In this document: positions 24,793-34,803 of the stretch, one piece after another
Layout of the letters: every line of letters starts with the position of its first letter
Position numbering within the stretch: the first letter of the stretch is position 1
Source of the DNA: Phaeovulum veldkampii DSM 11550
GTDB taxonomy: Bacteria > Pseudomonadota > Alphaproteobacteria > Rhodobacterales > Rhodobacteraceae
Direction: 5' to 3'
Assembly: GCF_003034995.1 (NCBI RefSeq)
Contig: NZ_PZKF01000004.1
Span: 62,001-126,000 of the forward strand
Length of the DNA: 64,000 nucleotides
Position numbers and translations under genes: made by a program
The notes under the pieces: model-generated
Databases searched by the model: none
What the model was told of the DNA's origin: nothing
Seen by the model: only the letters and a program-made list of their open reading frames with translations

Positions 24793-26019
24793 ATGACACA
24801 TGATTCCGACATCCTGATTGCGGGCGGCGGGCTGAATGGCCCCGCCCTTGGACTGGCGCTGGCGCAGGCCGGCATGAGCGTGACGGTCGTCGATGCGGCC
24901 CCCGCGCGTGCGCGGGAGGCCGACGATTTCGACGGCCGCGCCTATGCGCTGGCGCTGGGGTCGCAGCGGTTGCTGGCGGCGCTGGGGCTGTGGCCGGGGC
25001 TGGCCGCATCGGCGCAGCCCATTTCGGCCGTGGTCACCTCCGACGGTCGGCCAGGCGAGGGCGGCGCGCCGTTTTCGATGCGGTTCGACAGCGCCGAGAT
25101 GGATCAGGGCCCCGTGGGCTATATGCTGGAGGACCGGTTTCTTTACCGTGCGTTGCTGGCCGCGATCGAGGCGCATCCGCGCATTCGCTTGCTAACCGGC
25201 ATCGAAGTCACCGGCCAAGAGGTGCTGGCGGGCGGGGTGCGCGTCACCTTGTCGGACGGGCAGGCGTTGACTGCGCGGCTGCTGGTGGGGGCCGACGGGC
25301 GCCGCTCGGGCGTGGCAGAACGGGCAGGCATCAAGCGCCAGGGCTGGGTCTATGGCCAGACCGCGCTGGTGGCAGCCATCGCGCATGACAAACCTCACAA
25401 CGGCGTGGCGCATCAGTTCTTCATGACATCGGGGCCGTTGGCGATCTTGCCCTTGCCGGGCAACCGCTGTTCCATCGTCTGGAGCGAGCGGGCGGGGGCG
25501 GCCAAGGCTGTTGCCGCGCTGCCCGACGCCGATTTTCTGGCGCTGCTGCGGCCGCGCTTTGGCGATTTTCTGGGCGAGATCCGGCTGGCCGGGCCACGAT
25601 TCACTTATCCGCTGAACCTGACCTTGGCCGAGGCCTATGTGGCCCCGCGGGTGGCGCTGGTGGGCGACGCGGCGCATGGGGTGCATCCGATCGCGGGGCA
25701 GGGGCTGAACCTGGGCCTGCGCGATGTGGCCGCGCTGGCCGAGGTGCTGGTGGGTGCTGCGCGCCGCGGCGAAGATATCGGCGCCATTGATGTGCTGGAA
25801 CGCTATCAAGGCTGGCGCCGGTTCGATGCGACCGCCCTTTCGCTGGGAATGGATGCGGTCAACAAGCTGTTTTCCAATGACAACCCGGTACTGCGGGCAG
25901 GCCGCGATCTGGGTATGGGCGTGGTGCAGGCGCTGGCCCCGCTGCGCCGTGGTTTCATGCGGCAGGCCGCAGGTGTGGCCGGAACGCCGCCAAGGCTGAT
26001 GCAGGGGCGGGCGCTTTAA
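24793..26019 (+). CDS. UbiH/UbiF-type FAD-dependent hydroxylase
   Basis: 408 residues. The N-terminal FAD motif [22 protein letters not shown], the mid [15 protein letters not shown] and the C-terminal [21 protein letters not shown] are the three signatures of ubiquinone-biosynthesis flavin hydroxylases. It should hydroxylate the aromatic ring of a ubiquinone precursor. Which ring position (UbiH, UbiF, UbiI or UbiL) cannot be settled by eye. ATG 24793 begins the conserved region. Its stop overlaps the converging Trm112-like gene stop by 4 nt. Confidence 0.86.
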   Translation: MTHDSDILIAGGGLNGPALGLALAQAGMSVTVVDAAPARAREADDFDGRAYALALGSQRLLAALGLWPGLAASAQPISAVVTSDGRPGEGGAPFSMRFDSAEMDQGPVGYMLEDRFLYRALLAAIEAHPRIRLLTGIEVTGQEVLAGGVRVTLSDGQALTARLLVGADGRRSGVAERAGIKRQGWVYGQTALVAAIAHDKPHNGVAHQFFMTSGPLAILPLPGNRCSIVWSERAGAAKAVAALPDADFLALLRPRFGDFLGEIRLAGPRFTYPLNLTLAEAYVAPRVALVGDAAHGVHPIAGQGLNLGLRDVAALAEVLVGAARRGEDIGAIDVLERYQGWRRFDATALSLGMDAVNKLFSNDNPVLRAGRDLGMGVVQALAPLRRGFMRQAAGVAGTPPRLMQGRAL

Positions 26020-26213
26020 TCCAGCGCCCGCGCCTCTGCTTCCAGCAGTATCGGGATACCGGCGCGGATCGGATAGGCAAGCCGCGCCGGGCGCGAGATC
26101 AGTTCCTGCCGCTCGGCATCATAATGCAGGGTGGCCTGTGTCAGCGGGCAGACCAGCGCCTCCAGCATCCGGCGGTCGATCTCGGGGCGCATGTCGGAGC
26201 GCGGCGGCGTCAC
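26016..26213 (-). CDS. Trm112-family protein
   Basis: 65 residues. The core [47 protein letters not shown] is the Trm112 fold; this copy keeps only one of the zinc cysteines (VCPLT), as in many short bacterial versions. Bacterial members may support methyltransferases; role uncertain. GTG 26213 overlaps the LON-gene stop (GTGA), implying translational coupling. An ATG at 26192 is an alternative start. Confidence 0.82.
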   Translation of the reverse strand: MTPPRSDMRPEIDRRMLEALVCPLTQATLHYDAERQELISRPARLAYPIRAGIPILLEAEARALD

Positions 26214-26848
26214 TGCACCACCTCATCGGCACCGCCGCGCAGGGCAAATTCGATCAGAGTCACCAGCGTTTCGCGTCGGGTTTCCAGCGTGGGGGCCTCC
26301 AGCAGGGCCTGCTTGTCCTCCGGCTCCAGCGGCAGCAGCATCGAAAGCGAGTTGATCAGCAACTCATCCTCGGCCTCTTTCATCGTCTCCCAGTCGGTTG
26401 ACAGGCCCTGATGGGCCAGATACCGGCCGAGCACCTCCAGAAACGCGGCCCGGTCAAAGCCGGGGTCGGTTTCGGTGCGGCCCAGATCACGGGCGAAACT
26501 GTCCCATGTGACCTCGGCGCGGCGATAGGGGGTAAACCCCTGAACCTCGCGTACCAGCCGAAACCGCGAAATGCCTGACAGGGTGATCATGTAGCGCCCG
26601 TCCTCGGTTTCGGAAAATGCCGTAAGCCGCCCGGCGCAGCCAATCGCGCTGAGCCGACTGTCCCCCCCCGGCACCCGGCGCGGCTGGATCATGCCGATCA
26701 GCCGGGTCGGGGTTTTCAGGCAATCTTCAACCATTTGCAGATAGCGCGGCTCAAAGATGTGCAGCGGCAGCAGTGCGCGCGGCAACAACAACGCCCCTGG
26801 AAGCGGGAACAGCGGAATGGTCTCGGGCAAGTCGGCGATCTTGATCAT
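26210..26848 (-). CDS. LON peptidase substrate-binding domain protein
   Basis: 212 residues, a stand-alone LON N-terminal domain without ATPase or protease parts: [34 protein letters not shown] is the opening motif, and [33 protein letters not shown] follows. These proteins may bind unfolded or degradation substrates; function is unproven. It forms a unit with Trm112 (GTGA overlap) and lies 27 bp downstream of the thioredoxin/TPR gene, giving a likely trxA-lon-trm112 operon. Confidence 0.87.
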   Translation of the reverse strand: MIKIADLPETIPLFPLPGALLLPRALLPLHIFEPRYLQMVEDCLKTPTRLIGMIQPRRVPGGDSRLSAIGCAGRLTAFSETEDGRYMITLSGISRFRLVREVQGFTPYRRAEVTWDSFARDLGRTETDPGFDRAAFLEVLGRYLAHQGLSTDWETMKEAEDELLINSLSMLLPLEPEDKQALLEAPTLETRRETLVTLIEFALRGGADEVVQ

Positions 26849-26875
26849 GGCAGCTTATCTAGGCCGCGCATCCGA

Positions 26876-27766
26876 TCAGGCAAACATCAGCGAGGAAAGT
26901 TTGCGCCGTCCTTTCAACACGATGGGATCATTGGGCTTCATCGCGTCGAAGATGGTGAACAATTGCGCCCGCGCGGCGCCCTCGTTCCAGTCGCGGTCGC
27001 GCCGGAACAATTCCAGCAGTTCGTCCACCGCGGCTTCGACCTTGCCGGCGGCATGCATCGCCAGCGCCAGATCAAAGCGGGCCTGATGGTTGTCGGGTTC
27101 GGCCAGAACTGTGGCCAGCAGATCGGTCACCGGGCCCGCGCTTGCAGCCTGACGAGCCAGCGCCAGTTGCGCCCTTGCCGCCTCGACCGGGGCCGAGGTG
27201 GCAAGGGACGCGGGCACACCCGCCAGAAACGCCTCGGCCTGGTCCAGATTGCCCGCGGCGATATGCGACCGGATCAGCCCGCCAAAGGCCGCGGCATTGT
27301 CGGGCTCTTCGCCCAGAATCGCGGCAAAGGTTTCGGCGGCATCGACCGCGGCGCCCTCGGCCAGCATCTGCTCGGCCGCCTCCAGCGCCTCGGCAAGGCC
27401 ACCGTCCCCGGCCAGTGCGGCCAGCTTGTCGACGAATTTCTTGATTTCTGACGGCGGGATCGCGCCCTGAAAACCATCAACCGGCTGCCCCTGCCAAAAG
27501 GCATAGACCGTGGGGATCGACTGCACCCGCATCTGCGCCGCAATCTGCTGGTTTTCGTCGACGTTGACCTTGACCATCCGCACCTTGCCGCCTGCCGCGG
27601 TCACGGCGGCCTCCAGCGCCGGGCCCAGCGTCTTGCACGGCCCGCACCACGGCGCCCAGAAATCCACGATCACCGGCACCTGAAGGCTGGCATCCACCAC
27701 CTCGGCCATGAAATCGGCCTCGGTCACATCCTTGATCAACACGTTGGTCTGTCCGGTTCCGAGCAT
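26876..27766 (-). CDS. Thioredoxin-TPR co-chaperone (CnoX/YbbN-like)
   Basis: 296 residues: an N-terminal thioredoxin domain (VIVDFWAPWCGPCKTLGPAL, Cys41 and Cys44) followed by a TPR-like helical region (about 125-296; FGGLIRSHIAAGNLDQAEAFLAG, ARFDLALAMHAAGKVEAAVDELLELFRRD). This layout is CnoX/YbbN. Unlike E. coli CnoX, which has SxxC, the intact CGPC here should allow dithiol exchange. Possible holdase passing clients to GroEL. The ATG at 27766 follows TTGGAGGAG; the 4-residue longer start is less well placed. Confidence 0.85.
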   Translation of the reverse strand: MLGTGQTNVLIKDVTEADFMAEVVDASLQVPVIVDFWAPWCGPCKTLGPALEAAVTAAGGKVRMVKVNVDENQQIAAQMRVQSIPTVYAFWQGQPVDGFQGAIPPSEIKKFVDKLAALAGDGGLAEALEAAEQMLAEGAAVDAAETFAAILGEEPDNAAAFGGLIRSHIAAGNLDQAEAFLAGVPASLATSAPVEAARAQLALARQAASAGPVTDLLATVLAEPDNHQARFDLALAMHAAGKVEAAVDELLELFRRDRDWNEGAARAQLFTIFDAMKPNDPIVLKGRRKLSSLMFA

Positions 27767-27824
27767 CTGCTCCTCCAATGTTGTTGGCCCCTATATGCGC
27801 GCGCCCGCGCGGCTCGCCAAGGGG

Positions 27825-28613
27825 TCAGAGGTCAAAGCTGGCAAAGACCGGAACATGGTCCGAGGGCTGCTCCCACCCGCGCAGCTCGCGCAGGATACGG
27901 CTGCCGTGGGCGGCGTTCGATATGTCGGGCGTGGCCCAGATATGGTCCAGCCTGCGGCCCTTGTCGGCGGTGTTCCAGTCCGGGCTGCGATAGGACCACC
28001 AGCTGTAAAGCGGCCCCACGGGAATGTCCTGCCGGGTCACATCGACCCAGCCGCCCGAGGCTTGCGCGGCCCCAAGATGCTCCACCTCCACCGGCGTATG
28101 GCTGACGATCTTCAGCAGCGCCTTGTGGTTCCAGACATCATCCTCGCGCGGGGCGATGTTCAGATCGCCCACCAGAATGGCGCGGTCGGGCCGGTCCCAG
28201 CGAAAGAAATCGCGCATCTCGGTCAGGAAATCGAGCTTTTGGCCAAACTTCTCGTTTTCGTTCCGGTCGGGAATATCGCCGCCCGCAGGCACATAGACGT
28301 TGTGAATGGTAACGCCGTTCTCCAACCGGGCCGCCACATGGCGGGCATGGCCAAGGCTTGCAAAATCCTGTGCGCCGGCCTCGACGATGGGCAGGCGTGA
28401 CAGGATCGCCACCCCGTTGTACCCTTTCTGCCCGCGCGCCACGATATGGCTGTATCCCAGCGCCCGGAACGCCTCCATCGGGATCTTGTCAACCGGGCTT
28501 TTGCACTCCTGCAGGCACAGCACATCGGGCGCCTCATCCTGCAACAATCGCGCCACTAGCCCCTCGCGCAGGCGGACCGAATTGATGTTCCATGTGGCAA
28601 GGGTAAAGCTCAT
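27825..28613 (-). CDS. xthA: Exodeoxyribonuclease III
   Basis: 262 residues, endonuclease/exonuclease/phosphatase fold. LATWNINSVRLREGLVARLL, LCLQECKSPVDKIP (metal Glu), then YVPAGGD, ILVGDLNIAPREDDVW and the C-terminal RRLDHIWATPDISN plus PSDHVPVFASFDL give all active-site motifs. It removes abasic sites and 3' blocking groups in base-excision repair. Start MSFTLATWNINSV at 28613. The 5' extended frame to 28664 is not conserved. Confidence 0.92.
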   Translation of the reverse strand: MSFTLATWNINSVRLREGLVARLLQDEAPDVLCLQECKSPVDKIPMEAFRALGYSHIVARGQKGYNGVAILSRLPIVEAGAQDFASLGHARHVAARLENGVTIHNVYVPAGGDIPDRNENEKFGQKLDFLTEMRDFFRWDRPDRAILVGDLNIAPREDDVWNHKALLKIVSHTPVEVEHLGAAQASGGWVDVTRQDIPVGPLYSWWSYRSPDWNTADKGRRLDHIWATPDISNAAHGSRILRELRGWEQPSDHVPVFASFDL

Positions 28614-28722
28614 TGCGGTCTCCGTGGTCAGGCAGACCGATCCTTGGCCCGGAGAGCGCCCCAAGGCAACCCTGCGCTGCGACCTGGTCGAAATATCCTC
28701 GGGGTGAATTGCATGCCCGCGG

Positions 28723-28747
28723 AAAAAAGGGGGGCAGACAGCCCCCC
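28723..28747 (-). terminator. Intrinsic terminator of the response regulator gene
   Basis: On the minus strand, stem GGGGGGC / GCCCCCC with loop TGTCT followed by six T, starting 12 nt after the regulator stop codon. Confidence 0.88.
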
Positions 28748-28758
28748 TTGCCGGTGCC

Positions 28759-29445
28759 TCAGGCGTTCAGCCGGTAGCCACCCGACTCCGTCACCAGCAG
28801 CCGCGCCTGCGAGGGGTCGGGTTCGATCTTCTGGCGCAGGCGGTAGATGTGGGTTTCCAGCGTGTGGGTCGTAACCCCGGCATTATACCCCCAGACCTCG
28901 TGCAGCAGCACATCGCGCGCCACCACCCCGTCAGGGGCGCGATACAGGAACTTCAGGATGTTGGTTTCCTTCTCGGTCAGCCGGATCTTGCGCTCCTTGG
29001 CATCGACCAGCATCTTCATTGCGGGCTTGAATGTGTAGGGCCCAAGCTGGAACACCGCATCTTCCGATTGTTCATGGGTGCGCAGTTGCGCCCGCAGGCG
29101 CGCCAGCAGAACCGGGAACTTGAACGGCTTGGTGATGTAGTCGTTCGCGCCGCTGTCCAGCCCCAGAATGGTGTCCGCATCAGTGTCATGCCCTGTCAGC
29201 ATGATGATGGGGCATTTCACGCCCTGCTTGCGCAGGCGTTTGCACAGCTCGCGCCCGTCGGTATCGGGCAGGCCCACGTCCAGCACAACCAGATCATACA
29301 GCGCCCCGCGCGCCTTTTCCACGCCCTCGGCGCCGGTTCCGGCCTCGAATACGTCGAACTCCTCGGTTGCGACCAGTTGCTCGGCCAGCGCCTCGCGCAG
29401 GTCGCTATCATCATCCACCAGAAGAACTTTTTTCAGCGCGGCCAT
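28759..29445 (-). CDS. OmpR-type response regulator, CenR-like
   Basis: 228 residues: receiver domain with acidic pocket LLVDDDSD, phospho-acceptor Asp56 ([14 protein letters not shown]) and Lys in [30 protein letters not shown], then a winged-helix DNA-binding domain ([44 protein letters not shown]). The distinctive join matches the essential orphan regulator CenR, which controls envelope and division genes in Caulobacter and Rhodobacter. No kinase gene adjoins, as expected for CenR. Name is from memory of the family. Start [15 protein letters not shown] at 29445. Confidence 0.8.
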   Translation of the reverse strand: MAALKKVLLVDDDSDLREALAEQLVATEEFDVFEAGTGAEGVEKARGALYDLVVLDVGLPDTDGRELCKRLRKQGVKCPIIMLTGHDTDADTILGLDSGANDYITKPFKFPVLLARLRAQLRTHEQSEDAVFQLGPYTFKPAMKMLVDAKERKIRLTEKETNILKFLYRAPDGVVARDVLLHEVWGYNAGVTTHTLETHIYRLRQKIEPDPSQARLLVTESGGYRLNA

Positions 29446-29584
29446 GATCGCCTCCCCATCCTTTGTGGTCCCAAGCTGCGCACGGATCACGGTCAGGGCA
29501 AGGGCAGTGAAAGATTTCTCACGCGGACGTGTCAGGATGCGGGGATATGTTTCAATTTGTGTCAGGCGGCGCTATCTGGAAGGC

Positions 29585-30670
29585 ATGATGCAGTTGCCCC
29601 TTGGCCCCACCCCGCTTGAACGTCTGAACCGCGCCCGCGCCGATCTGCGTATGGGGCTGCCCGTCGTTCTGGCCGCGCCGGGCCGGGCGGCGCTGGCGGT
29701 GGCGGTCGAAACGCTGTCGCCGGCGCGGCTGGCGGCGCTGGCGGCGCTGGGGCCGCTGGTGCTGGCGCTGACCGTGCGGCGGGCCGAAACGCTCAAGGCG
29801 CGCGCCTACGACGGCGATCTGGCGCGGGTGGCGGTGCCCGAGGGGGCCGATCTGGCGTGGCTTCAGGCGCTGGCCGACCCGGCCGATGATCTGATGACGC
29901 CGCTCAAAGGCCCGCTGCAAACCCGGCGCGACGGCCCCGCCGATCTGGAGCGTGTGGCGCTGGCATTGATCAAATCGGCACGGCTTTTGCCGGCCGCGCT
30001 GGTCGTGCCGCTGACCGCCCCCGCGCCCGAGGGCCTGACCCGGCTTGACGCCGTCGAGGCCAGCGCGGGCCTTGCCGCCGAGGCCGCGCTGCACCCGGTT
30101 GCCGCGGCGCGGTTGCCGATGGCGCTGGCCGGCACCGGGCGGTTGCATGTGTTCCGCGCAGGCGACGGCGCCGAGGATCATTACGCCATCGAGGTCGGCC
30201 ACCCCGACCGCACCCAGCCGGTTCTGACGCGGCTGCATTCGGCCTGTTTCACCGGCGATGTGCTGGGCAGTCTGAAATGCGACTGCGGCCCGCAGCTGCA
30301 CGCCGCGCTTGCCGCGATGCAGGCGGCGGGCGGGGGCATTCTGCTGTATCTCAATCAGGAAGGCCGCGGCATTGGCCTTGCCAACAAGATGCGCGCCTAT
30401 TCCTTGCAGGATCAGGGCTTTGATACGGTCGAGGCCAACCACCGGCTAGGGTTCGAGGATGACGAGCGCGATTTCCGCATCGGCGCGGGGCTGCTGAAAC
30501 GGCTGGGCGTGTCGGCGGTGCGGTTGTTGACGAACAACCCTGCCAAGCTGCGGATGCTGGAGGCCAACGGCATTCAGGTGGTCGAACGGGTGCCGCTGAA
30601 GGTGGGCCGCACCGCCCAGAATGAGGGCTATCTGGCCACCAAGGCCGCGAAATCGGGACATCTGCTATGA
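29585..30670 (+). CDS. ribA: GTP cyclohydrolase II with N-terminal extension
   Basis: 361 residues, against about 200 for a minimal RibA. The C-terminal half carries the catalytic zinc motif [21 protein letters not shown], then [35 protein letters not shown] and LLTNNPAKL. It opens GTP to the first riboflavin intermediate. The N-terminal 150 residues ([23 protein letters not shown]) form an Ala/Leu-rich extension without RibB catalytic motifs that is common in alphaproteobacterial copies. ATG 29585 is the first; a second at 29588 is equivalent. The stop overlaps the next gene (ATGA). Confidence 0.9.
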   Translation: MMQLPLGPTPLERLNRARADLRMGLPVVLAAPGRAALAVAVETLSPARLAALAALGPLVLALTVRRAETLKARAYDGDLARVAVPEGADLAWLQALADPADDLMTPLKGPLQTRRDGPADLERVALALIKSARLLPAALVVPLTAPAPEGLTRLDAVEASAGLAAEAALHPVAAARLPMALAGTGRLHVFRAGDGAEDHYAIEVGHPDRTQPVLTRLHSACFTGDVLGSLKCDCGPQLHAALAAMQAAGGGILLYLNQEGRGIGLANKMRAYSLQDQGFDTVEANHRLGFEDDERDFRIGAGLLKRLGVSAVRLLTNNPAKLRMLEANGIQVVERVPLKVGRTAQNEGYLATKAAKSGHLL

Positions 30671-31218
30671 GCCCTGAGGATCTGGTGCTGACGCCGATGG
30701 GGCTGCGCTTTCGCGGGCGCCGGTTTCCCGCCAGCATCGGCCGCGGCGGCATCACCGCGACCAAACGTGAGGGCGATGGGGCAACGCCCGCGGGCGTGCA
30801 CCGCATCGTGGGGGTGCTGTATCGCCCCGACCGGATCGCGCGGGCATCGGTGCCGGGCTGGGCGGTGCCGATCGGGCCGGGTGATTTATGGTGCGATGCG
30901 CCGGATGACCCCGATTACAACCTGATGGTTCGCGCGCCCTTTGCTGCCAGCCACGAACGGTTGCGCCGGGCCGATCCGCTTTATGATCTGGTGCTGATCA
31001 CCGACTGGAACTGGCCCCATGCCGTGCCGGGGCGCGGCTCGGCGATATTCCTCCACATCTGGCGCAGGCCGGGGTTTTGCACGGCGGGCTGTGTGGCGCT
31101 GCGCCGCGATCATCTGGTGTGGGTCGTCAACCGCCTGCGCCCCGGCGCGCGGCTGATCGTGCCACCCCTGCCGCTGCCCCGTGGCCGGGGCAGCCGGTCC
31201 GCCGACAAGGCGGGATGA
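30667..31218 (+). CDS. L,D-transpeptidase (YkuD) family protein
   Basis: 183 residues. The YkuD catalytic region is [21 protein letters not shown], with His130 and nucleophile Cys142. There is no clear signal peptide at the chosen start, odd for a periplasmic peptidoglycan enzyme; the short variety of YkuD proteins without signal may act on other substrates or enter by another route. ATG 30667 overlaps the ribA stop in an ATGA junction, so translation is coupled. Convergent with the TRAP gene. Confidence 0.8.
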   Translation: MSPEDLVLTPMGLRFRGRRFPASIGRGGITATKREGDGATPAGVHRIVGVLYRPDRIARASVPGWAVPIGPGDLWCDAPDDPDYNLMVRAPFAASHERLRRADPLYDLVLITDWNWPHAVPGRGSAIFLHIWRRPGFCTAGCVALRRDHLVWVVNRLRPGARLIVPPLPLPRGRGSRSADKAG

Positions 31219-31222
31219 GCCG

Positions 31223-32260
31223 TCAGTAGTCGCGCTGCGCGTCGCGGGTGGCCTGCACGGTGGCGCGCACATCGGCCAGCAGCGCCTCGGGTGCCAGCCC
31301 CTGTGCCGCCATCTCGGTGATCCACGCGGCCTCGACCTCGGCGCCTGCGGCATGGATGCGGGCGGTTTCGGCCTCGGACAGGGTGGCGATCTGGTTGCCG
31401 TCGACCTCCATCGCGGCGCGGCCTGTGGCGTCGCCGATGTCATGCGCCCGCCCCGCCCAGGCCGAGGCCGCCCAGCCCGAGTTGGCGTCGATCACGCGCT
31501 TCAGATCGTCGGGCAGGGCTGCGTAGCTATCCTTGTTCATCGCCCACAGCAGGTAAAGGTTGTAAAGCGACATCTCGCCCGCGACATCGGTGTGGCTGTC
31601 GGTCAGCTCGTTCAGCTTCAGCGAGGGTGCCAGTTCCCAGGTGATGACGCCGCCATCCAGCACCCCCTTGGCCAGCGCCTCGGGGAAGGCGGGCACCGGC
31701 AGGCCCACGGGCACCGCGCCCAGCCGTTCCAGCAACAGGGTGGCGGGCCGCGAGGGCGCGCGCAGCTTCAGCCCGCGCAGATCGTCGGCCGAGGTCAGCG
31801 CCGGGCCTTTCTTGTGCACCAGACCGCGTCCGTGCATGTGCGCGGCAATGATGTGGATGCCTGCGAAATCGTCGATCAGGTGTTTTTGCGTAAAGACCCA
31901 GGCGGCGCGGCTGGCCTCTTCGGCGGATTTGGTGACCATGAAGGGCAGTTCCAGCGCCTCCACCTCGGGGAAGCGGCCGGGCTGGTAGGACGGTGCGATC
32001 CAGCCGCCATCGACCACGCCATCGGCGATCAGATCATACATGTCGGCGGGTGTGCCGCCCAGTTGCATGGCCGGGTAAAGCTCTACCTTGATGCGCCCGC
32101 CCGAGTCCTTCTCGATCTTGTCGGCCCAGGGCTGCATGAAATGCGTCGGACTGGCCGAGGCGGGCGAGACGAAGTGCTGAAACCGCAGCGTCACCTCCTG
32201 GGCGGCTGCCGCGCCGGTCAGCGCAAGGGTCGCAAGCGTGGCAAAAAGGGCGGTCTTCAT
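31223..32260 (-). CDS. TRAP transporter solute-binding protein (DctP family)
   Basis: 345 residues with signal peptide MKTALFATLATLALTGAAAAQ. The mature part is DctP-like: TLRFQHFVSPASASPTHFMQPWADKIEKDSGGRIKVELYPAMQLGG and the conserved LRGLKLRAPSRPATLLLERLGAVPVGLPVPAFPEALAKGVLDGG with the ligand-carboxylate Arg. It binds an organic acid in the periplasm. No DctQ or DctM membrane genes are adjacent, so it is an orphan here. Start at MKTAL; a longer frame is not supported. Confidence 0.88.
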   Translation of the reverse strand: MKTALFATLATLALTGAAAAQEVTLRFQHFVSPASASPTHFMQPWADKIEKDSGGRIKVELYPAMQLGGTPADMYDLIADGVVDGGWIAPSYQPGRFPEVEALELPFMVTKSAEEASRAAWVFTQKHLIDDFAGIHIIAAHMHGRGLVHKKGPALTSADDLRGLKLRAPSRPATLLLERLGAVPVGLPVPAFPEALAKGVLDGGVITWELAPSLKLNELTDSHTDVAGEMSLYNLYLLWAMNKDSYAALPDDLKRVIDANSGWAASAWAGRAHDIGDATGRAAMEVDGNQIATLSEAETARIHAAGAEVEAAWITEMAAQGLAPEALLADVRATVQATRDAQRDY

Positions 32261-32350
32261 GGGCGGTTCCTCCTCGGGGTCGGATGCGGCGCTTGGGTTC
32301 GGGCTAAGGGCTGACGTTGGGTAAATCAATCGCAAAGGGGGCGGGGCGGC

Positions 32351-33217
32351 CTAGAACCACTGCCCCGGCTCCATCAGGCCCAGATCCATCAGTTGCTGCG
32401 ATTGCCAGTCGAACCGCTGCGACCCGGCCCAGCGAAAGCTGGCGATGGCATGGCTTGAACCGGGGTTGGCCTTCAGCGCCTTGGCCACCCGGAACGACAC
32501 CACCGCCGCCGTCAGGTTGTGGTGCCAGGGGCAGGAATAGGTGTTGTATTCCTCGATGTTGAAGGTGTGGTCGGGCCGCAGCACCAGCCCCCTTTGCGCC
32601 CGAAACAGCGCGATCCGGTCGATCTTGCGGCGCGGGGCGGGGATATGTTCCTCGAACCGCCAGCGCAGCCCGCCGAAGAAATCCAGTTGCCGTTCCTTGG
32701 GGCTGCCGGTGGCGTCGGGGCGGGCCAGCGCGTAATAGCCCGACCGGTCCAGCATCGCCTGATCAAGGCAGACGGCGTCGGGGTTTGCGGCCAGATCGGC
32801 GGCGTAAAGGTCGATCACATAGGTCAGCATCGCATCGCGCCGTTCTTCGGCGTGAAAGGCGATCATCTCGCGCACAGAGCGCGTTTCGCAAAACGGGTAG
32901 AACAGGTATTCGGTGTTGAATCCGTAATAAAGCCAGGTCGTCGGCGGGCAGGCGGCGATCACGCGGGTGATCGTGTCGGCCACCGCCTCGCGGTCATAGG
33001 GCTGATGCGTGACGCGGTGAACCAGCGGCGCGAGCGAGGCGGGCAGGGTCAGTGCCTGCGGCATGAAGGCCACCACGGCGCGAAAGCCCGCCCGCAGGTG
33101 GTGGCGCAGGGTGCTGTCCACCTCGGCTGCATCCTCGACCACGATCAGGGCGACCGGGCCTTGTGCCAGCACCGCGCGCCCCTGCTGCAAAAAGGCGTCG
33201 AGTGAGGGATAGTCCAT
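32351..33217 (-). CDS. Putative glycosyltransferase-like protein
   Basis: 288 residues of uncertain function. The opening [32 protein letters not shown] and the following [13 protein letters not shown] resemble the small GT-A like glycosyltransferase group (Glyco_tranf_2_4), but a clear DxD metal motif is missing. Remaining sequence includes [25 protein letters not shown] and C-terminal [27 protein letters not shown]. It is divergent from miaB (109 bp). ATG 33217 with GACGGGGA upstream is preferred to the longer frame. Assignment tentative. Confidence 0.5.
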   Translation of the reverse strand: MDYPSLDAFLQQGRAVLAQGPVALIVVEDAAEVDSTLRHHLRAGFRAVVAFMPQALTLPASLAPLVHRVTHQPYDREAVADTITRVIAACPPTTWLYYGFNTEYLFYPFCETRSVREMIAFHAEERRDAMLTYVIDLYAADLAANPDAVCLDQAMLDRSGYYALARPDATGSPKERQLDFFGGLRWRFEEHIPAPRRKIDRIALFRAQRGLVLRPDHTFNIEEYNTYSCPWHHNLTAAVVSFRVAKALKANPGSSHAIASFRWAGSQRFDWQSQQLMDLGLMEPGQWF

Positions 33218-33326
33218 TCCGTCCCCGTCTTGTGATCTGGCGCGCAAGATCGGGCAGCGGGCGGCGGATTGCAAGCGGGGCAGCATCTGGGGTATCAGAC
33301 GCCATTCTTGCGAAGAGGCGGGGCCG

Positions 33327-34697
33327 ATGGCCGATCCGAAGGCGGGGCTGAAAAAGCTCCATATCAAGACCTATGGCTGTCAGATGAACGTCTATGACAG
33401 CGAGCGCATGGCCGAGGCCATGGGCGCCGAGGGCTATGTTCTGACCGACGATCCGGCCGCAGCCGACATGGTGCTGCTGAACACCTGCCACATCCGCGAA
33501 AAGGCGGCCGAAAAGCTGTATTCCGATCTGGGGCGGCTGAAGCCCTTCAAGACCGCCAAGCCCGATCTGACGGTGGCGGTGGCAGGTTGCGTGGCGCAGG
33601 CCGAGGGGGCCGAAATCCTGCGGCGGATGCCGCTGGTCGATCTGGTGGTGGGCAGTCAGAATTACCACCGCCTGCCCGCGATGGTGAAGGCCGCCGAGGG
33701 CGGGGCGCGACCGGTGGACACCGAGTTTCCGGTCGAAGACAAGTTCGACCTTTTGCCCGACCGCCCCGCGGCAAGCGCCCGGCCCACCGCCTTTCTGACC
33801 GTGCAGGAGGGCTGTGACAAATTCTGCGCCTTCTGCGTGGTGCCCTACACCCGCGGCGCCGAGATCAGCCGCCCCGTTGACCGCATCCTGACCGAGGCGG
33901 GCAAGCTGGTGGCGCGCGGTGTGCGTGAAATCACCCTGCTGGGCCAGAACGTCAACGGCTATCACGGGCAGGGGCCGGATGGCGCGTGGGGGCTGGGGCG
34001 TCTGACGCGCGACCTGGCGCGGATCGAGGGGCTGGAGCGCATCCGCTACACCACCTCGCACCCGAACGACATGGCAGACGACCTGATCGCCGCCCATGCC
34101 GAGGAACCCAAGCTGATGCCCTATCTGCACCTGCCGGTGCAGTCGGGGTCGGACCGCATCCTGAAGGCGATGAACCGTAAACATACCGCCGAGGATTATC
34201 TGCGGCTGGTCGAACGTATCCGCGCCGCGCGACCCGACATTCTGCTGACCTCGGATTTCATCGTGGGCTTCCCCGGGGAGACCGAGGCGGATTTTCAGGC
34301 GACGCTCGATCTGATCGGCGCGGTCACCTATGGCGCGGCCTATTCGTTCAAATATTCGGCCCGCCCCGGCACCCCCGCGGCCAGCCGCGAGGCGGTGGCC
34401 GCCGAAGTGGCCGACGACCGCCTGCACCGGTTGCAGGCGCTGATCACCCGACAGCAGCGCGCAGCCCAGGCGGCGATGGTGGGGCGGGTGGTGACGGTGC
34501 TGTTTGAAAAGCCGGGGCGGATGCCGGGGCAGTGGGTCGGCAAGTCGGAATATCTGCACGCCGTTCACGTTGCCGCCCCCGATCTGCGGCCCGGCGTGCT
34601 GGCGCGGGTCAGAATCACCGCCTCTGATCCCAATTCTCTGGCCGGGGAACTGATGGGCGATTACGGCCCCCGAAGGCCGGTTTTGGCGGCGGTTTGA
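33327..34697 (+). CDS. miaB: tRNA-2-methylthio-N6-dimethylallyladenosine synthase
   Basis: 456 residues. The UPF0004 N-terminal domain carries three auxiliary cluster cysteines ([25 protein letters not shown]). The radical-SAM domain has [15 protein letters not shown] (CxxxCxxC). A TRAM domain closes the protein (about 375-445). It thiomethylates A37 of tRNAs reading UNN codons. First gene of a run miaB-phoH-ybeY-corC-lnt, widespread in alphaproteobacteria, all the same strand with short gaps. Confidence 0.95.
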   Translation: MADPKAGLKKLHIKTYGCQMNVYDSERMAEAMGAEGYVLTDDPAAADMVLLNTCHIREKAAEKLYSDLGRLKPFKTAKPDLTVAVAGCVAQAEGAEILRRMPLVDLVVGSQNYHRLPAMVKAAEGGARPVDTEFPVEDKFDLLPDRPAASARPTAFLTVQEGCDKFCAFCVVPYTRGAEISRPVDRILTEAGKLVARGVREITLLGQNVNGYHGQGPDGAWGLGRLTRDLARIEGLERIRYTTSHPNDMADDLIAAHAEEPKLMPYLHLPVQSGSDRILKAMNRKHTAEDYLRLVERIRAARPDILLTSDFIVGFPGETEADFQATLDLIGAVTYGAAYSFKYSARPGTPAASREAVAAEVADDRLHRLQALITRQQRAAQAAMVGRVVTVLFEKPGRMPGQWVGKSEYLHAVHVAAPDLRPGVLARVRITASDPNSLAGELMGDYGPRRPVLAAV

Positions 34698-34803
34698 CGA
34701 AAATTTGCGCCGATGGCGCCGGGCGCAGGCCCTGCGGGGGCAACCATTGCTTGCGGAATTGCAGGCAGCAAGGCACCATACTTGGAAACGTCAGCACAGG
34801 GAG

